NCBI RefSeq assembly: GCF_015159745.1
Contig: NZ_JADDOJ010000044.1
Coordinates: forward strand, 1-33,366
DNA: 33,366 bases
Reading direction: 5' to 3'
DNA from: Ramlibacter aquaticus
GTDB lineage: Bacteria > Pseudomonadota > Gammaproteobacteria > Burkholderiales > Burkholderiaceae_C
Below the pieces are notes generated by a model. The model had not been told where the DNA came from and searched no databases. It saw only the letters and a list, made by a program, of their open reading frames with translations. Positions 1 through 7,551 of this stretch are shown here, in pieces. The position numbers were made by a program, and so were the translations under genes. Numbering within the stretch: position 1 is the first letter of the stretch; every line of letters starts with the position of its first letter.

Positions 1-15
1 CGGCAGGGTGGGGCG

Positions 16-24
16 TGCTACAAT
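16..24 (+). promoter_or_regulatory. rpsB promoter, extended -10 element
   Basis: TGCTACAAT is an extended -10 (TG-n-TACAAT, hexamer at 19-24). The -35 region would lie at or beyond the left window edge. A start about 7 bases downstream (near 30-31) would put the first transcribed base at the foot of the hairpin beginning at 31. It precedes rpsB, which is normally the first gene of its operon. Confidence 0.6.
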
Positions 25-30
25 CTACGG

Positions 31-171
31 GTTTTGCCGATGGGCCCCGCCATGTCGGCAAGGCAAAACGTTTTTCCCTTCAATCGCGAATCCATCCCAC
101 CAAGGTGTCGCTGTCCCGTACGGGGCAGCGATTGCGGGGCGGATTTTAGACCCAACCTTCAGGAATACATC
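31..171 (+). promoter_or_regulatory. Structured rpsB 5' leader
   Basis: Two inverted repeats are visible. The first pairs GTTTTGCC (31-38) with GGCAAAAC (62-69), contains an inner ATGG/CCAT stem (40-43/50-53), and is followed by G and five T (71-75), which resembles an intrinsic terminator. The second pairs 108-118 with 121-131 over 11 positions including one G-T, so the apical two pairs are probably open. E. coli S2 represses its own rpsB-tsf mRNA through a leader structure. A comparable role here is inference. The first hairpin could instead be a premature terminator. Confidence 0.5.
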
Positions 172-924
172 ATGTCCGTGTCCATGCGCGAAATGCTGGA
201 AGCCGGTGTCCACTTCGGTCACCAGACCCGCTTCTGGAACCCCAAGATGGCCCCCTACATCTTCGGCCATCGCAACAAGATCCACATCGTCAACCTGGAA
301 AAGTCGCTCCCGCTCTTCCAGGACGCGTGCAAGTTCGCCAAGCAGCTGTCCGCCAACCGCGGCACCATCCTGATGGTGGGCACCAAGCGCCAGGCCCGCG
401 AGATCGTCTCCGGCGAAGCCCGCCGCGCCGGCGTGCCCTTCGTCGACCAGCGCTGGCTGGGCGGCATGCTGACCAACTTCAAGACGGTCAAGACCTCCAT
501 CAAGCGCCTCAAGGACATGAAGGCCCAGCAGGAAGCCGGCCTGGAATCCATGAGCAAGAAGGAACAGCTGATGTTCGCCCGCGAGATGGAAAAGCTCGAG
601 AAGGACATCGGCGGCATCCAGGACATGAACAGCCTGCCGGACGCCATCTTCGTGATCGACGTGGGCTTCCACAAGATCGCCGTGTCCGAAGCCAAGAAGC
701 TGGGCATACCGCTGATCGGCGTGGTCGACACCAACCACTCGCCCGAAGGCATCGACTACGTGATCCCCGGCAACGACGACTCGGCCAAGGCCGTCGCCCT
801 GTATGCCCGCGGCATTGCCGACGCGATCCTGGAAGGCCGCAACAACGCGGTCAATGACGTGGTCAAGGCCGTGTCCGAAGGCAGCGACGAATTCGTGGAA
901 GTGCAGGAAGGCGCATCCGCCTGA
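172..924 (+). CDS. rpsB: 30S ribosomal protein S2
   Basis: This encodes ribosomal protein uS2, a component of the 30S subunit that binds late in assembly and helps recruit S1. The product is 250 aa, the usual bacterial length. It starts [20 protein letters not shown], with the family hallmark GVHFGHQT near residue 12 and later WLGGMLTNF and PDAIFVIDV, all typical of S2. The ATG at 172 is chosen because an AGGAA Shine-Dalgarno lies about 7 bases upstream and the family N terminus begins there; the frame is open upstream but does not resemble S2. The gene is first in the rpsB-tsf-pyrH-frr series, a conserved bacterial order. Regulation probably acts through the structured leader at 31-171. Confidence 0.98.
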   Translation: MSVSMREMLEAGVHFGHQTRFWNPKMAPYIFGHRNKIHIVNLEKSLPLFQDACKFAKQLSANRGTILMVGTKRQAREIVSGEARRAGVPFVDQRWLGGMLTNFKTVKTSIKRLKDMKAQQEAGLESMSKKEQLMFAREMEKLEKDIGGIQDMNSLPDAIFVIDVGFHKIAVSEAKKLGIPLIGVVDTNHSPEGIDYVIPGNDDSAKAVALYARGIADAILEGRNNAVNDVVKAVSEGSDEFVEVQEGASA

Positions 925-948
925 TTGCCCTCGGCAACGCATCCGACG

Positions 949-970
949 AGGGGGCTTTCGGGCCCCCTTT
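949..970 (+). terminator. Terminator-like hairpin between rpsB and tsf
   Basis: AGGGGGC (949-955) pairs perfectly with GCCCCCT (962-968) around a six-base loop, followed by only two further T. The stem is strong and the T tract short, so partial termination or mRNA-end protection is more likely than full termination. A similar intergenic attenuating hairpin is known between rpsB and tsf in other bacteria. Confidence 0.55.
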
Positions 971-999
971 GACCATCCGATTCAAAGAAAGGTAACAAA

Positions 1000-1893
1000 A
1001 TGGCTGCTATCACCGCGAGCATGGTCGCCGAACTGCGCGCCAAGACCGACGCCCCGATGATGGAGTGCAAGAAGGCGCTCACCGAGGCCGAAGGCAACAT
1101 GGAGAAGGCCGAGGAGATCCTGCGGGTCAAGCTCGGCAACAAGGCCGGCAAGGCCGCCTCCCGCATCACCGCCGAAGGCGTGGTGTCCGCCTTCATCGAA
1201 GGCAGCACCGGCGCGATCGTCGAGACCAACTGCGAAACCGACTTCGTCACCAAGAACGACAGCTTCCTGGCCATGGCTCGTGCCGCTGCCGAGCTGGTTG
1301 CCAAGAACAACCCGGCCGACGTGGCCGCGCTGTCCGCGCTGCCCTACAGCCAGGACGGCTTCGGCCCCACCCTGGAAGACGTGCGCAAGGGCCTGATCGG
1401 CAAGATCGGCGAGAACATGAGCTTCCGCCGCTTCAAGCGCTTCGAAGGCGCCGGCAAGCTGGCCAGCTACCTGCACGGCACCCGCATCGGCGTGGTCGTC
1501 GCCTACGAGGGCGAGGACGTGGCCGCCAAGGACGTCGCCATGCACGTCGCCGCCATGAAGCCGGTCGCGCTGACCTCGGCCGACGTGCCGGCCGAGCTGA
1601 TCGAGAAGGAGCGCAACGTCGCCACCGCCAAGGCCGCCGAATCCGGCAAGCCGGCCGACATCGCTGCCAAGATGATCGAAGGCTCGGTGCAGAAGTACCT
1701 GAAGGAAGTCTCGCTGTTCAACCAGCCCTTCGTGAAGAACGACAAGCAGACCGTCGAGCAGATGCTCAAGGCCGCCGGCACCACCGTCAAGGGTTTCACC
1801 CTGTACGTGGTCGGCGAGGGCATCGAGAAGAAGGTGGACGACTTCGCGGCCGAAGTGGCGGCCCAGGTCGCCGCGGCCAAGCAAGCCGCCTGA
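1000..1893 (+). CDS. tsf: Elongation factor Ts
   Basis: EF-Ts is the guanine nucleotide exchange factor that regenerates EF-Tu-GTP in the cytoplasm. The product is 297 aa, normal for proteobacteria. The N-terminal UBA-like domain carries the signature around [12 protein letters not shown] (residues about 17-28), and the core begins with the conserved ETDFVTKND segment (about residues 80-90). AAAGG lies 6-8 bases before the ATG at 1000. The 75-base gap after rpsB holds a terminator-like hairpin, so tsf is probably cotranscribed with rpsB at a reduced level. Nothing is unusual in the coding sequence. Confidence 0.98.
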   Translation: MAAITASMVAELRAKTDAPMMECKKALTEAEGNMEKAEEILRVKLGNKAGKAASRITAEGVVSAFIEGSTGAIVETNCETDFVTKNDSFLAMARAAAELVAKNNPADVAALSALPYSQDGFGPTLEDVRKGLIGKIGENMSFRRFKRFEGAGKLASYLHGTRIGVVVAYEGEDVAAKDVAMHVAAMKPVALTSADVPAELIEKERNVATAKAAESGKPADIAAKMIEGSVQKYLKEVSLFNQPFVKNDKQTVEQMLKAAGTTVKGFTLYVVGEGIEKKVDDFAAEVAAQVAAAKQAA

Positions 1894-2014
1894 TAATGGC
1901 AGGGGCTGCCACGCGCGGCCCCGGCCATGGCCGGATGGGGGGCTGACCTCATCCGCCACCCGGCGGCGCGAGCCGCGCAGTCATTTGTCATCGCACAGGA
2001 AGAGGAAAGCCTAG
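1894..2014 (+). other. tsf-pyrH intergenic region
   Basis: This 121-base spacer holds a perfect GC-rich palindrome of two 7-base arms at 1921-1934 with no T tract. A good Shine-Dalgarno (GGAAGAGGAAAG) stands just before pyrH. I could not identify a convincing -35/-10 pair, so pyrH may be read from the rpsB promoter or from an unrecognised one. Confidence 0.4.
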
Positions 2015-2737
2015 ATGCCCGAACCCCGGCCCGCCCACAAGCGAATCCTGCTCAAGCTTTCTGGCGAGGCCCTGATGGGCGATGACGCCTTCGGCATCAA
2101 CCGGGCCACCATCGTGCGCATGGTGGAAGAGGTGGCCGAGGTCGTGAACATGGGCGTCGAGGTGGCCATCGTCATCGGCGGCGGCAACATCTTCCGCGGC
2201 GTCGCGGGCGGTGCCGTCGGCATGGACCGCGCCACGGCCGATTACATGGGCATGCTGGCCACGGTGATGAACTCGCTGGCCCTGGCCGATGCGATGAACA
2301 AGCAGGGCCTGATCGCCCGCGTGATGTCGGCGATCGGCATCGAGCAGGTGGTCGAGCCCTACGTGCGCCCCAAGGCGCTGCAGTACCTGGAGGAGGGCAA
2401 GGTGGTGGTCTTCGCGGCTGGCACCGGCAACCCCTTCTTCACCACCGACACCGCCGCCGCGCTGCGCGGCGCCGAGATCGGCGCCGAACTGGTGCTCAAG
2501 GCGACCAAGGTGGATGGCGTCTACACCGCCGACCCCAAGAAGGACCCGTCCGCGACGCGCTACACCCGCATCTCGTTCGACGAGGCCATCACCCAGAACC
2601 TGGGCATCATGGACGCCACCGCGTTCGCGCTGTGCCGCGACCAGAAGCTGCCGATCAAGGTGTTCTCGATCTTCAAGCATGGCGCCCTGCGTCGCGTGGT
2701 GCTGGGCGAGGACGAGGGCACCCTGGTCTACGCCTGA
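2015..2737 (+). CDS. pyrH: UMP kinase (uridylate kinase)
   Basis: PyrH phosphorylates UMP to UDP with ATP, the committed step from UMP to other pyrimidine nucleotides. It belongs to the amino acid kinase fold and works as a cytoplasmic hexamer. The product is 240 aa, the standard length. Visible motifs are the LLKLSGEAL nucleotide-binding segment (about residues 13-21), IGGGNIFRG (about 54-62) and the [11 protein letters not shown] segment near residue 165. The start at 2015 is supported by an AGGAAGAGGAAAG ribosome-binding sequence. The gene lies between tsf and frr, its usual place. The end product UTP also matters for carAB later in the window. Confidence 0.98.
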   Translation: MPEPRPAHKRILLKLSGEALMGDDAFGINRATIVRMVEEVAEVVNMGVEVAIVIGGGNIFRGVAGGAVGMDRATADYMGMLATVMNSLALADAMNKQGLIARVMSAIGIEQVVEPYVRPKALQYLEEGKVVVFAAGTGNPFFTTDTAAALRGAEIGAELVLKATKVDGVYTADPKKDPSATRYTRISFDEAITQNLGIMDATAFALCRDQKLPIKVFSIFKHGALRRVVLGEDEGTLVYA

Positions 2738-2753
2738 GCACGAGGAGGAAAGC

Positions 2754-3317
2754 ATGAACAGCATCCCCGACATCAAGAAATCGACCGAAGCCAAGATGGA
2801 CCAGTCCATCCAGGCCTTCAAGAACAACCTGACCAAGATCCGCACCGGCCGCGCTAACCCGGCCCTGCTGGACACCGTGCAGGTGGACTACTACGGCAGC
2901 ATGGTGCCCATCAGCCAGGTGGCCAACGTCTCGCTGATCGACGCCCGCACCATTGGCGTGCAGCCCTGGGAAAAGGGCATGGGCGCCAAGATCGAGAAGG
3001 CCATCCGCGAAAGCGACCTGGGGCTGAACCCGGCCTCCATGGGCGACCTGATCCGCGTGCCCATGCCGCCCATGAGCGAGGAGCGCCGCAAGGAGATGAC
3101 CAAGCTGGTGCGCCAGGAGGGCGAGGGCGCGAAGATCGCGATCCGCAACCTGCGCCGCGACGCCAACGAGCACGTGAAGAAGCTGGTCAAGGACAAGCAG
3201 GCCTCGGAAGACGACCAGAAGCGCGCCGAAGCCGACGTGCAGAAGGTCACCGACCGGCACATCGCCGAGATCGACCAGCTGGTGCACGCCAAGGAACAGG
3301 AAATCCTGGCCGTCTGA
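2754..3317 (+). CDS. frr: Ribosome recycling factor
   Basis: RRF works with EF-G to split the post-termination ribosome into subunits. The product is 187 aa, close to the usual 185. It has the typical features [13 protein letters not shown] (about residues 28-40), the conserved [13 protein letters not shown] segment mid-protein, and the helical C-terminal half with IRNLRRDAN. The ATG at 2754 follows a strong GAGGAGGAAAG site, and pyrH ends 16 bases upstream, so the two are almost certainly cotranscribed. An upstream extension of the frame overlaps pyrH and has no family similarity. Confidence 0.98.
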   Translation: MNSIPDIKKSTEAKMDQSIQAFKNNLTKIRTGRANPALLDTVQVDYYGSMVPISQVANVSLIDARTIGVQPWEKGMGAKIEKAIRESDLGLNPASMGDLIRVPMPPMSEERRKEMTKLVRQEGEGAKIAIRNLRRDANEHVKKLVKDKQASEDDQKRAEADVQKVTDRHIAEIDQLVHAKEQEILAV

Positions 3318-3329
3318 CGGTCCGCTGCC

Positions 3330-4061
3330 ATGGCTTCCACCGCGACGCACACCGTTCCCCACCACGTGGCCATCGTGATGGACGGCAACGGCCGCTGGGC
3401 CACCCGGCGCTACCTGCCCCGCGTGGCCGGCCACAAGAAGGGCGTGGACGCGCTGCGCGCCTGCGTGCGCCACTGCGGCAACCGCGGCATCAAGGTGCTG
3501 ACGGTGTTCGCGTTCTCCTCCGAGAACTGGAACCGCCCGGCCGATGAGGTGAGCGGCCTGATGGACCTGCTGGGCGTGGCCCTGGCACGCGAGATCCCGG
3601 CCCTGAAGGCCGAGGGCGTGCGCGTGCACTTCGTCGGGGACCGCTCCAAGCTGTCCGAGAAGGTGCGCGCCGGCCTGGCCGCGGCCGAGGCCAGCACGGC
3701 GTCGAACAGCCGGCTCATCTTCAACATCTGCTTCAACTACGGCGGCCGCTGGGACATCGCCCAGGCCGCCGCGCGCCTGGCTGCCGAGGGCAAGCCCATC
3801 GACGAGCAGTCGCTGGACGCCTGCCTGGGCCTGTCCCACGTGCCCGACCCGGACCTGCTCATCCGCACCGGCGGCGAGCGGCGCCTCTCCAACTTCCTGC
3901 TCTGGCAGTCGGCCTACGCCGAGCTCTACTTCAGCGACAAGCTGTGGCCCGAGTTCGACGACGCCGCGCTGGACGCCGCGATCGCCGACTACGCCCAGCG
4001 CGAACGCCGCTTCGGCAAGACCTCCGAGCAGCTCGTGCGTCCCGTCCCCAAGGTGGCCTGA
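3330..4061 (+). CDS. uppS: Undecaprenyl diphosphate synthase
   Basis: This cis-prenyltransferase adds eight isopentenyl units to farnesyl diphosphate to make the C55 lipid carrier for peptidoglycan and LPS. The product is 243 aa. The signature HVAIVMDGNGRWA places the catalytic Asp at residue 18. The FNYGGRWDI segment and the RTGGE-RLSNFLLWQ motif, which binds isopentenyl diphosphate, are present. It begins 12 bases after frr with no clear Shine-Dalgarno, suggesting coupling to frr translation. Its stop codon overlaps the cdsA start (TGATG). Together with dxr downstream it links isoprenoid supply to envelope building. Confidence 0.97.
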   Translation: MASTATHTVPHHVAIVMDGNGRWATRRYLPRVAGHKKGVDALRACVRHCGNRGIKVLTVFAFSSENWNRPADEVSGLMDLLGVALAREIPALKAEGVRVHFVGDRSKLSEKVRAGLAAAEASTASNSRLIFNICFNYGGRWDIAQAAARLAAEGKPIDEQSLDACLGLSHVPDPDLLIRTGGERRLSNFLLWQSAYAELYFSDKLWPEFDDAALDAAIADYAQRERRFGKTSEQLVRPVPKVA

Positions 4062-4915
4062 TGCTGCTCCAGCGCGTCATCACGGCGCTGGTCCTGCTGG
4101 CAATCCTGCTGCCTGCGCTCTTCGCGAATTCCCCGGTTCCGTTCACCGCCGTCGTGCTGGTGCTGATCGCCGCCGGCGGCTGGGAATGGGGCCGCCTGAA
4201 CGGCCGCGGCCAGGCCGTGTCCATGGCCTGCGGCCTGGCCTGCCTGCTGCTGTGCCTGGCGGCCTGGCAGGCCGGCTGGACCACGCGCCCCCTGCACGGC
4301 CTGTGGCTGGCCGCGGGCGCCGCGTGGGTGGCCGTCGCGGCGCTGCTGCTGCGCGCGGGCGTGGCCGGCTGGCCGCGCATCCCGCTGGCGCTGCGCCTGC
4401 CCGTGGGCATCCTGGCGCTCTGGCTGGCCTGGCTGGCCGTGGCCCAGGCCCGTGCCATCGGCATCAATTTCCTGCTCTCCGTGCTGGTGCTGGTCTGGGT
4501 GGCCGACATCGGCGCCTACTTCGCGGGCCGGACCTTCGGCCTGCGCTTCACCCGCGGCAAGCTGGCCCCGTCCATCAGCCCCGGCAAGAGCTGGGAAGGC
4601 GTGTGGGGCGGCTTCCTGGGCGTGCTGGTGCTGGCCCTGGCCTGGGTCGCGGCCGACCGGCATTTCGGCGCCCTGGTGCCCAGCCTCTACAGCCGCCTCC
4701 TGGGCCGCGGCTGGTGGCTGCTGGCCGCGGCCCTGGTCTTCCTGGTCGCCATGAGCGTGGCCGGTGACCTGGTCGAGTCGCTGGTCAAGCGGGCGGCGGG
4801 CGCCAAGGATTCCAGCCGGCTGCTGCCGGGCCACGGTGGGGTGCTCGACCGTGTGGACGCGCTGCTGCCCACGCTGCCGCTGGCCCTGATGCTTTCCGGA
4901 TTCACCTCGCCATGA
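4061..4915 (+). CDS. cdsA: Phosphatidate cytidylyltransferase (CDP-diacylglycerol synthase)
   Basis: CdsA converts phosphatidic acid and CTP to CDP-diacylglycerol, the precursor of all phospholipids, in the inner membrane. The product is 284 aa and very hydrophobic, with roughly seven or eight membrane segments. The family signature near the C terminus, [20 protein letters not shown] followed by GVLDRVDAL, is intact, as is the upstream SPGKSWEG segment. The ATG overlaps the uppS stop by one base, and the gene overlaps dxr by four bases (ATGA), a sign of translational coupling through uppS-cdsA-dxr. Confidence 0.97.
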   Translation: MLLQRVITALVLLAILLPALFANSPVPFTAVVLVLIAAGGWEWGRLNGRGQAVSMACGLACLLLCLAAWQAGWTTRPLHGLWLAAGAAWVAVAALLLRAGVAGWPRIPLALRLPVGILALWLAWLAVAQARAIGINFLLSVLVLVWVADIGAYFAGRTFGLRFTRGKLAPSISPGKSWEGVWGGFLGVLVLALAWVAADRHFGALVPSLYSRLLGRGWWLLAAALVFLVAMSVAGDLVESLVKRAAGAKDSSRLLPGHGGVLDRVDALLPTLPLALMLSGFTSP

Positions 4916-6111
4916 ACCGACCCCTGCAGCGCGTGGCCGTGCTCGGCGCCACCGGCTCCATCGGCGTGAACACGCTGGACGTGATCGCCCGCCACCCGGA
5001 CCGCTTCGAGGTGTTCGCGCTGTCCGCCGCGCGCAGCGTGGACAAGCTGGCCCGGCAGTGCGAACAGTTCAAGCCGCGCTATGCCGTGATGACCGACGAG
5101 TCGGCTGCGCGGGAACTGGCCGCGCGCCTGGCGTCCTATGGCCTGCAGACCCGCGTGCTCGCCGGGCCGAGCGCCCTGGTCGACATGGCGGAGCACCCCG
5201 AGGTGGACAGCGTGATGGCGGCCATCGTGGGCGCCGCCGGCCTGGCCTCCTGCCTGGCTGCAGCAAGGGCCGGCAAGCGCCTGCTGCTGGCCAACAAGGA
5301 GGCCCTGGTGGTGGGCGGCGAGCTGTTCATGCGCGCCGTGCGCGAGGGCGGGGCGCGCCTGCTGCCGATCGACAGCGAGCATTCGGCCATCTTCCAGTCC
5401 CTGCCCGAAGACCCCTCCACCTGGGACGCGCGGGTCGAGAAGATCATCCTCACCGCCTCGGGCGGCCCCTTCCGCCGGCGCGATCCCGCTTCGCTGCGCG
5501 AGGTCACGCCCGAGCAGGCGGTCGCGCACCCGAACTGGGTCATGGGCCGCAAGATCTCGGTCGACTCGGCCACCATGATGAACAAGGCGCTGGAGGTGAT
5601 CGAGGCGCGCTTCCTGTTCGGCCTGGGGCCCGAGCGGCTGGAGGTGGTGATCCACCCGCAGAGCGTGATCCATTCGATGGTGCAGTACCGCGACACCTCG
5701 GTCGTGGCCCAGCTGGGCACGCCGGACATGCGGGTGCCCATCGCCTATGGGCTCGCCTGGCCCGAGCGCGTGGCCTCCGGCGCGCAGGCGCTGGACTTCC
5801 GCGCCCTGGCCGACATGAGCTTCGAGGCGCTGGACGCCCACGGCCACCGCGAGCGCTTCCCCGGCCTGGCCCTGGCCTGGGAAGCCCTGCGTGCGCCCGG
5901 CGGCACCACGGCCGTGCTCAACGCCGCCAACGAAGTGGCGGTGCAGGCCTTCCTCGATGGTGCGATCCGCTTCGACCAGATTCACCATGTGAACCTTGCA
6001 ACTTTGGAGGCCGTGACGGCGTCCAACCCGGCAACGCTGGATGAGTTGCTCGCACTGGATGCCCAGGCCCGTGCCGCGGCTGGCGAGTCCGCCCGGCGCA
6101 TGTCACACTGA
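4912..6111 (+). CDS. dxr: 1-deoxy-D-xylulose 5-phosphate reductoisomerase
   Basis: Dxr (IspC) converts DXP to 2-C-methyl-D-erythritol 4-phosphate with NADPH, the first committed step of the MEP isoprenoid pathway and the target of fosmidomycin. The product is 399 aa, typical length. The NADPH-binding GATGSIG is at residues about 12-18. [10 protein letters not shown] places metal ligands Asp154 and Glu156, and [10 protein letters not shown] with the following Glu completes the site. It overlaps cdsA by four bases and is followed after 27 bases by rseP, the common proteobacterial arrangement uppS-cdsA-dxr-rseP-bamA. Confidence 0.98.
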   Translation: MNRPLQRVAVLGATGSIGVNTLDVIARHPDRFEVFALSAARSVDKLARQCEQFKPRYAVMTDESAARELAARLASYGLQTRVLAGPSALVDMAEHPEVDSVMAAIVGAAGLASCLAAARAGKRLLLANKEALVVGGELFMRAVREGGARLLPIDSEHSAIFQSLPEDPSTWDARVEKIILTASGGPFRRRDPASLREVTPEQAVAHPNWVMGRKISVDSATMMNKALEVIEARFLFGLGPERLEVVIHPQSVIHSMVQYRDTSVVAQLGTPDMRVPIAYGLAWPERVASGAQALDFRALADMSFEALDAHGHRERFPGLALAWEALRAPGGTTAVLNAANEVAVQAFLDGAIRFDQIHHVNLATLEAVTASNPATLDELLALDAQARAAAGESARRMSH

Positions 6112-6138
6112 CCGCCTTCTGCTGAAAGGGCCCGGCAC

Positions 6139-7506
6139 ATGCTGACTGTCATCGCCTTCGTCGTCGCGCTCGGGGTGCTGATCGCGGTTCACGAGTGGGG
6201 CCACTACCGCGTCGCCGTCGCGTGCGGCGTCAAGGTGCTGCGCTTCTCGATCGGCTTCGGCCGCGGCGTGCTGCGCTGGAAGCCGCGACGCCAGCGCGCT
6301 GGCCAGGACACCGAGTTCTCCATCGGCCTGATCCCGTTGGGCGGCTACGTCAAGATGCTCGACGAGCGCGAGGGCCCGGTCGATCCGGCCGAGCGCCACC
6401 GGGCCTTCAACACGCAGCCCCTGTCCTCGCGGGCCCTCATCGTCGCGGCCGGGCCGGTCGCCAACCTGCTGCTGGCGGTGCTGCTGTACGCGGTCGTCAA
6501 CTGGTGGGGCGTGATGGAGGCCAGGCCGGTCCTGGGCAGTCCGGTGGCCGGCTCCCTGGCCGCCCAGGCCGGCCTGCAGGGCGGCGAGGTGGCGCGCGCC
6601 GCCGCCTTCGAGGGCGAGGCGCCGCACGCGCTGCGCTCCTTCGAGGACCTGCGCTGGATGCTCACGCGCGGCGCCCTGGACGGGCGTGACGTGCTGCTCA
6701 CCCTGGAGGACGGTCGCCGTACGCGCGAGCTGCGCATGCCGCTGTCCACCTTGCCCTCGCGCGAGGCCGACGCCCAGCTGTTCCGCCGCATCGGCCTGAA
6801 CTCGCCCTGGACCCCGCCCGTCATCGGCGAGGTCATGAAGGGCGGGGCGGCCGAGCGCGCCGGCCTGCGCAAGGGCGACGTGGTGGTAAGCGCGGGCGGC
6901 GCCGCCATGGGGGACGGCCAGCAATTGCGCGAGTGGATCCGCGCCAGTGCCCAGGCCGGTACGCCGGCGGCCAGCACCTGGCAGGTGCGCCGCGACGGGC
7001 AGCTGCTGACGCTGCAGGTGCAACCGGACCTGGCCAACGACGGCGGCCACCGCATAGGCCGCATCGCCGCCTTCGTGGGGGCCGCGCCGGAGATGACGCT
7101 GGTGCGCTACGGGCCCGTCGACGGGCTGGTGAAGGGCGCCGCCAAGACCTGGGAGGTCTCGACGCTCACGCTGCGCATGATGGGGCGCATGGTCATGGGC
7201 GAGGCCTCGCTCAAGAACCTCAGTGGGCCGCTCACCATCGCCGACTACGCCGGCAAGTCGGCCAGCCTGGGGATGGTGCAGTACCTGATGTTCATCGCCC
7301 TGATCAGCGTCAGCCTGGGCGTGCTGAACCTGCTGCCGCTCCCGGTCCTCGATGGCGGGCACCTGATGTATTATCTTTGGGAGGCCGTCACGGGCAGGGG
7401 CGTGAGCGACGCCTGGATGGAGAGGCTGCAGCGTGGCGGGGTCGCGGTGCTGCTGGTCATGATGTCGATCGCACTGTTCAACGACGTCACCCGACTGTTT
7501 GGTTAA
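6139..7506 (+). CDS. rseP: Site-2 intramembrane metalloprotease RseP
   Basis: RseP is the inner membrane zinc protease that cuts anti-sigma factor RseA (and signal peptide remnants) to release the envelope stress sigma factor. The product is 455 aa, matching the E. coli form with two PDZ domains. The zinc motif HEWGH is at residues 18-22 in the first membrane segment, and the third ligand lies in LDGGH with Asp405. The PDZ region spans roughly residues 120-310; the segment GGAAERAGLRKGDVV fits the second PDZ. A GAAAGGG site precedes the ATG. No anti-sigma factor gene lies in the window. Confidence 0.97.
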   Translation: MLTVIAFVVALGVLIAVHEWGHYRVAVACGVKVLRFSIGFGRGVLRWKPRRQRAGQDTEFSIGLIPLGGYVKMLDEREGPVDPAERHRAFNTQPLSSRALIVAAGPVANLLLAVLLYAVVNWWGVMEARPVLGSPVAGSLAAQAGLQGGEVARAAAFEGEAPHALRSFEDLRWMLTRGALDGRDVLLTLEDGRRTRELRMPLSTLPSREADAQLFRRIGLNSPWTPPVIGEVMKGGAAERAGLRKGDVVVSAGGAAMGDGQQLREWIRASAQAGTPAASTWQVRRDGQLLTLQVQPDLANDGGHRIGRIAAFVGAAPEMTLVRYGPVDGLVKGAAKTWEVSTLTLRMMGRMVMGEASLKNLSGPLTIADYAGKSASLGMVQYLMFIALISVSLGVLNLLPLPVLDGGHLMYYLWEAVTGRGVSDAWMERLQRGGVAVLLVMMSIALFNDVTRLFG

Positions 7507-7514
7507 TCTGATTT

Positions 7515-7537
7515 CCGCGCCTGCCGCTGCGGCGCGG
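7515..7537 (+). promoter_or_regulatory. Hairpin between rseP and bamA
   Basis: CCGCGCC (7515-7521) pairs with GGCGCGG (7531-7537) around a nine-base loop, with no T tract. It fills most of the 45-base gap and ends 14 bases before the bamA ATG. The role is unknown: RNA stability, partial pausing or control of bamA initiation are possible. Confidence 0.4.
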
Positions 7538-7551
7538 GCCACCTTGATTCA

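Noticed and set aside
8..373. An open frame overlapping the rpsB leader and the start of rpsB.
   Set aside because: It is out of frame with rpsB, has low complexity after 180, and has no family similarity or ribosome-binding site.
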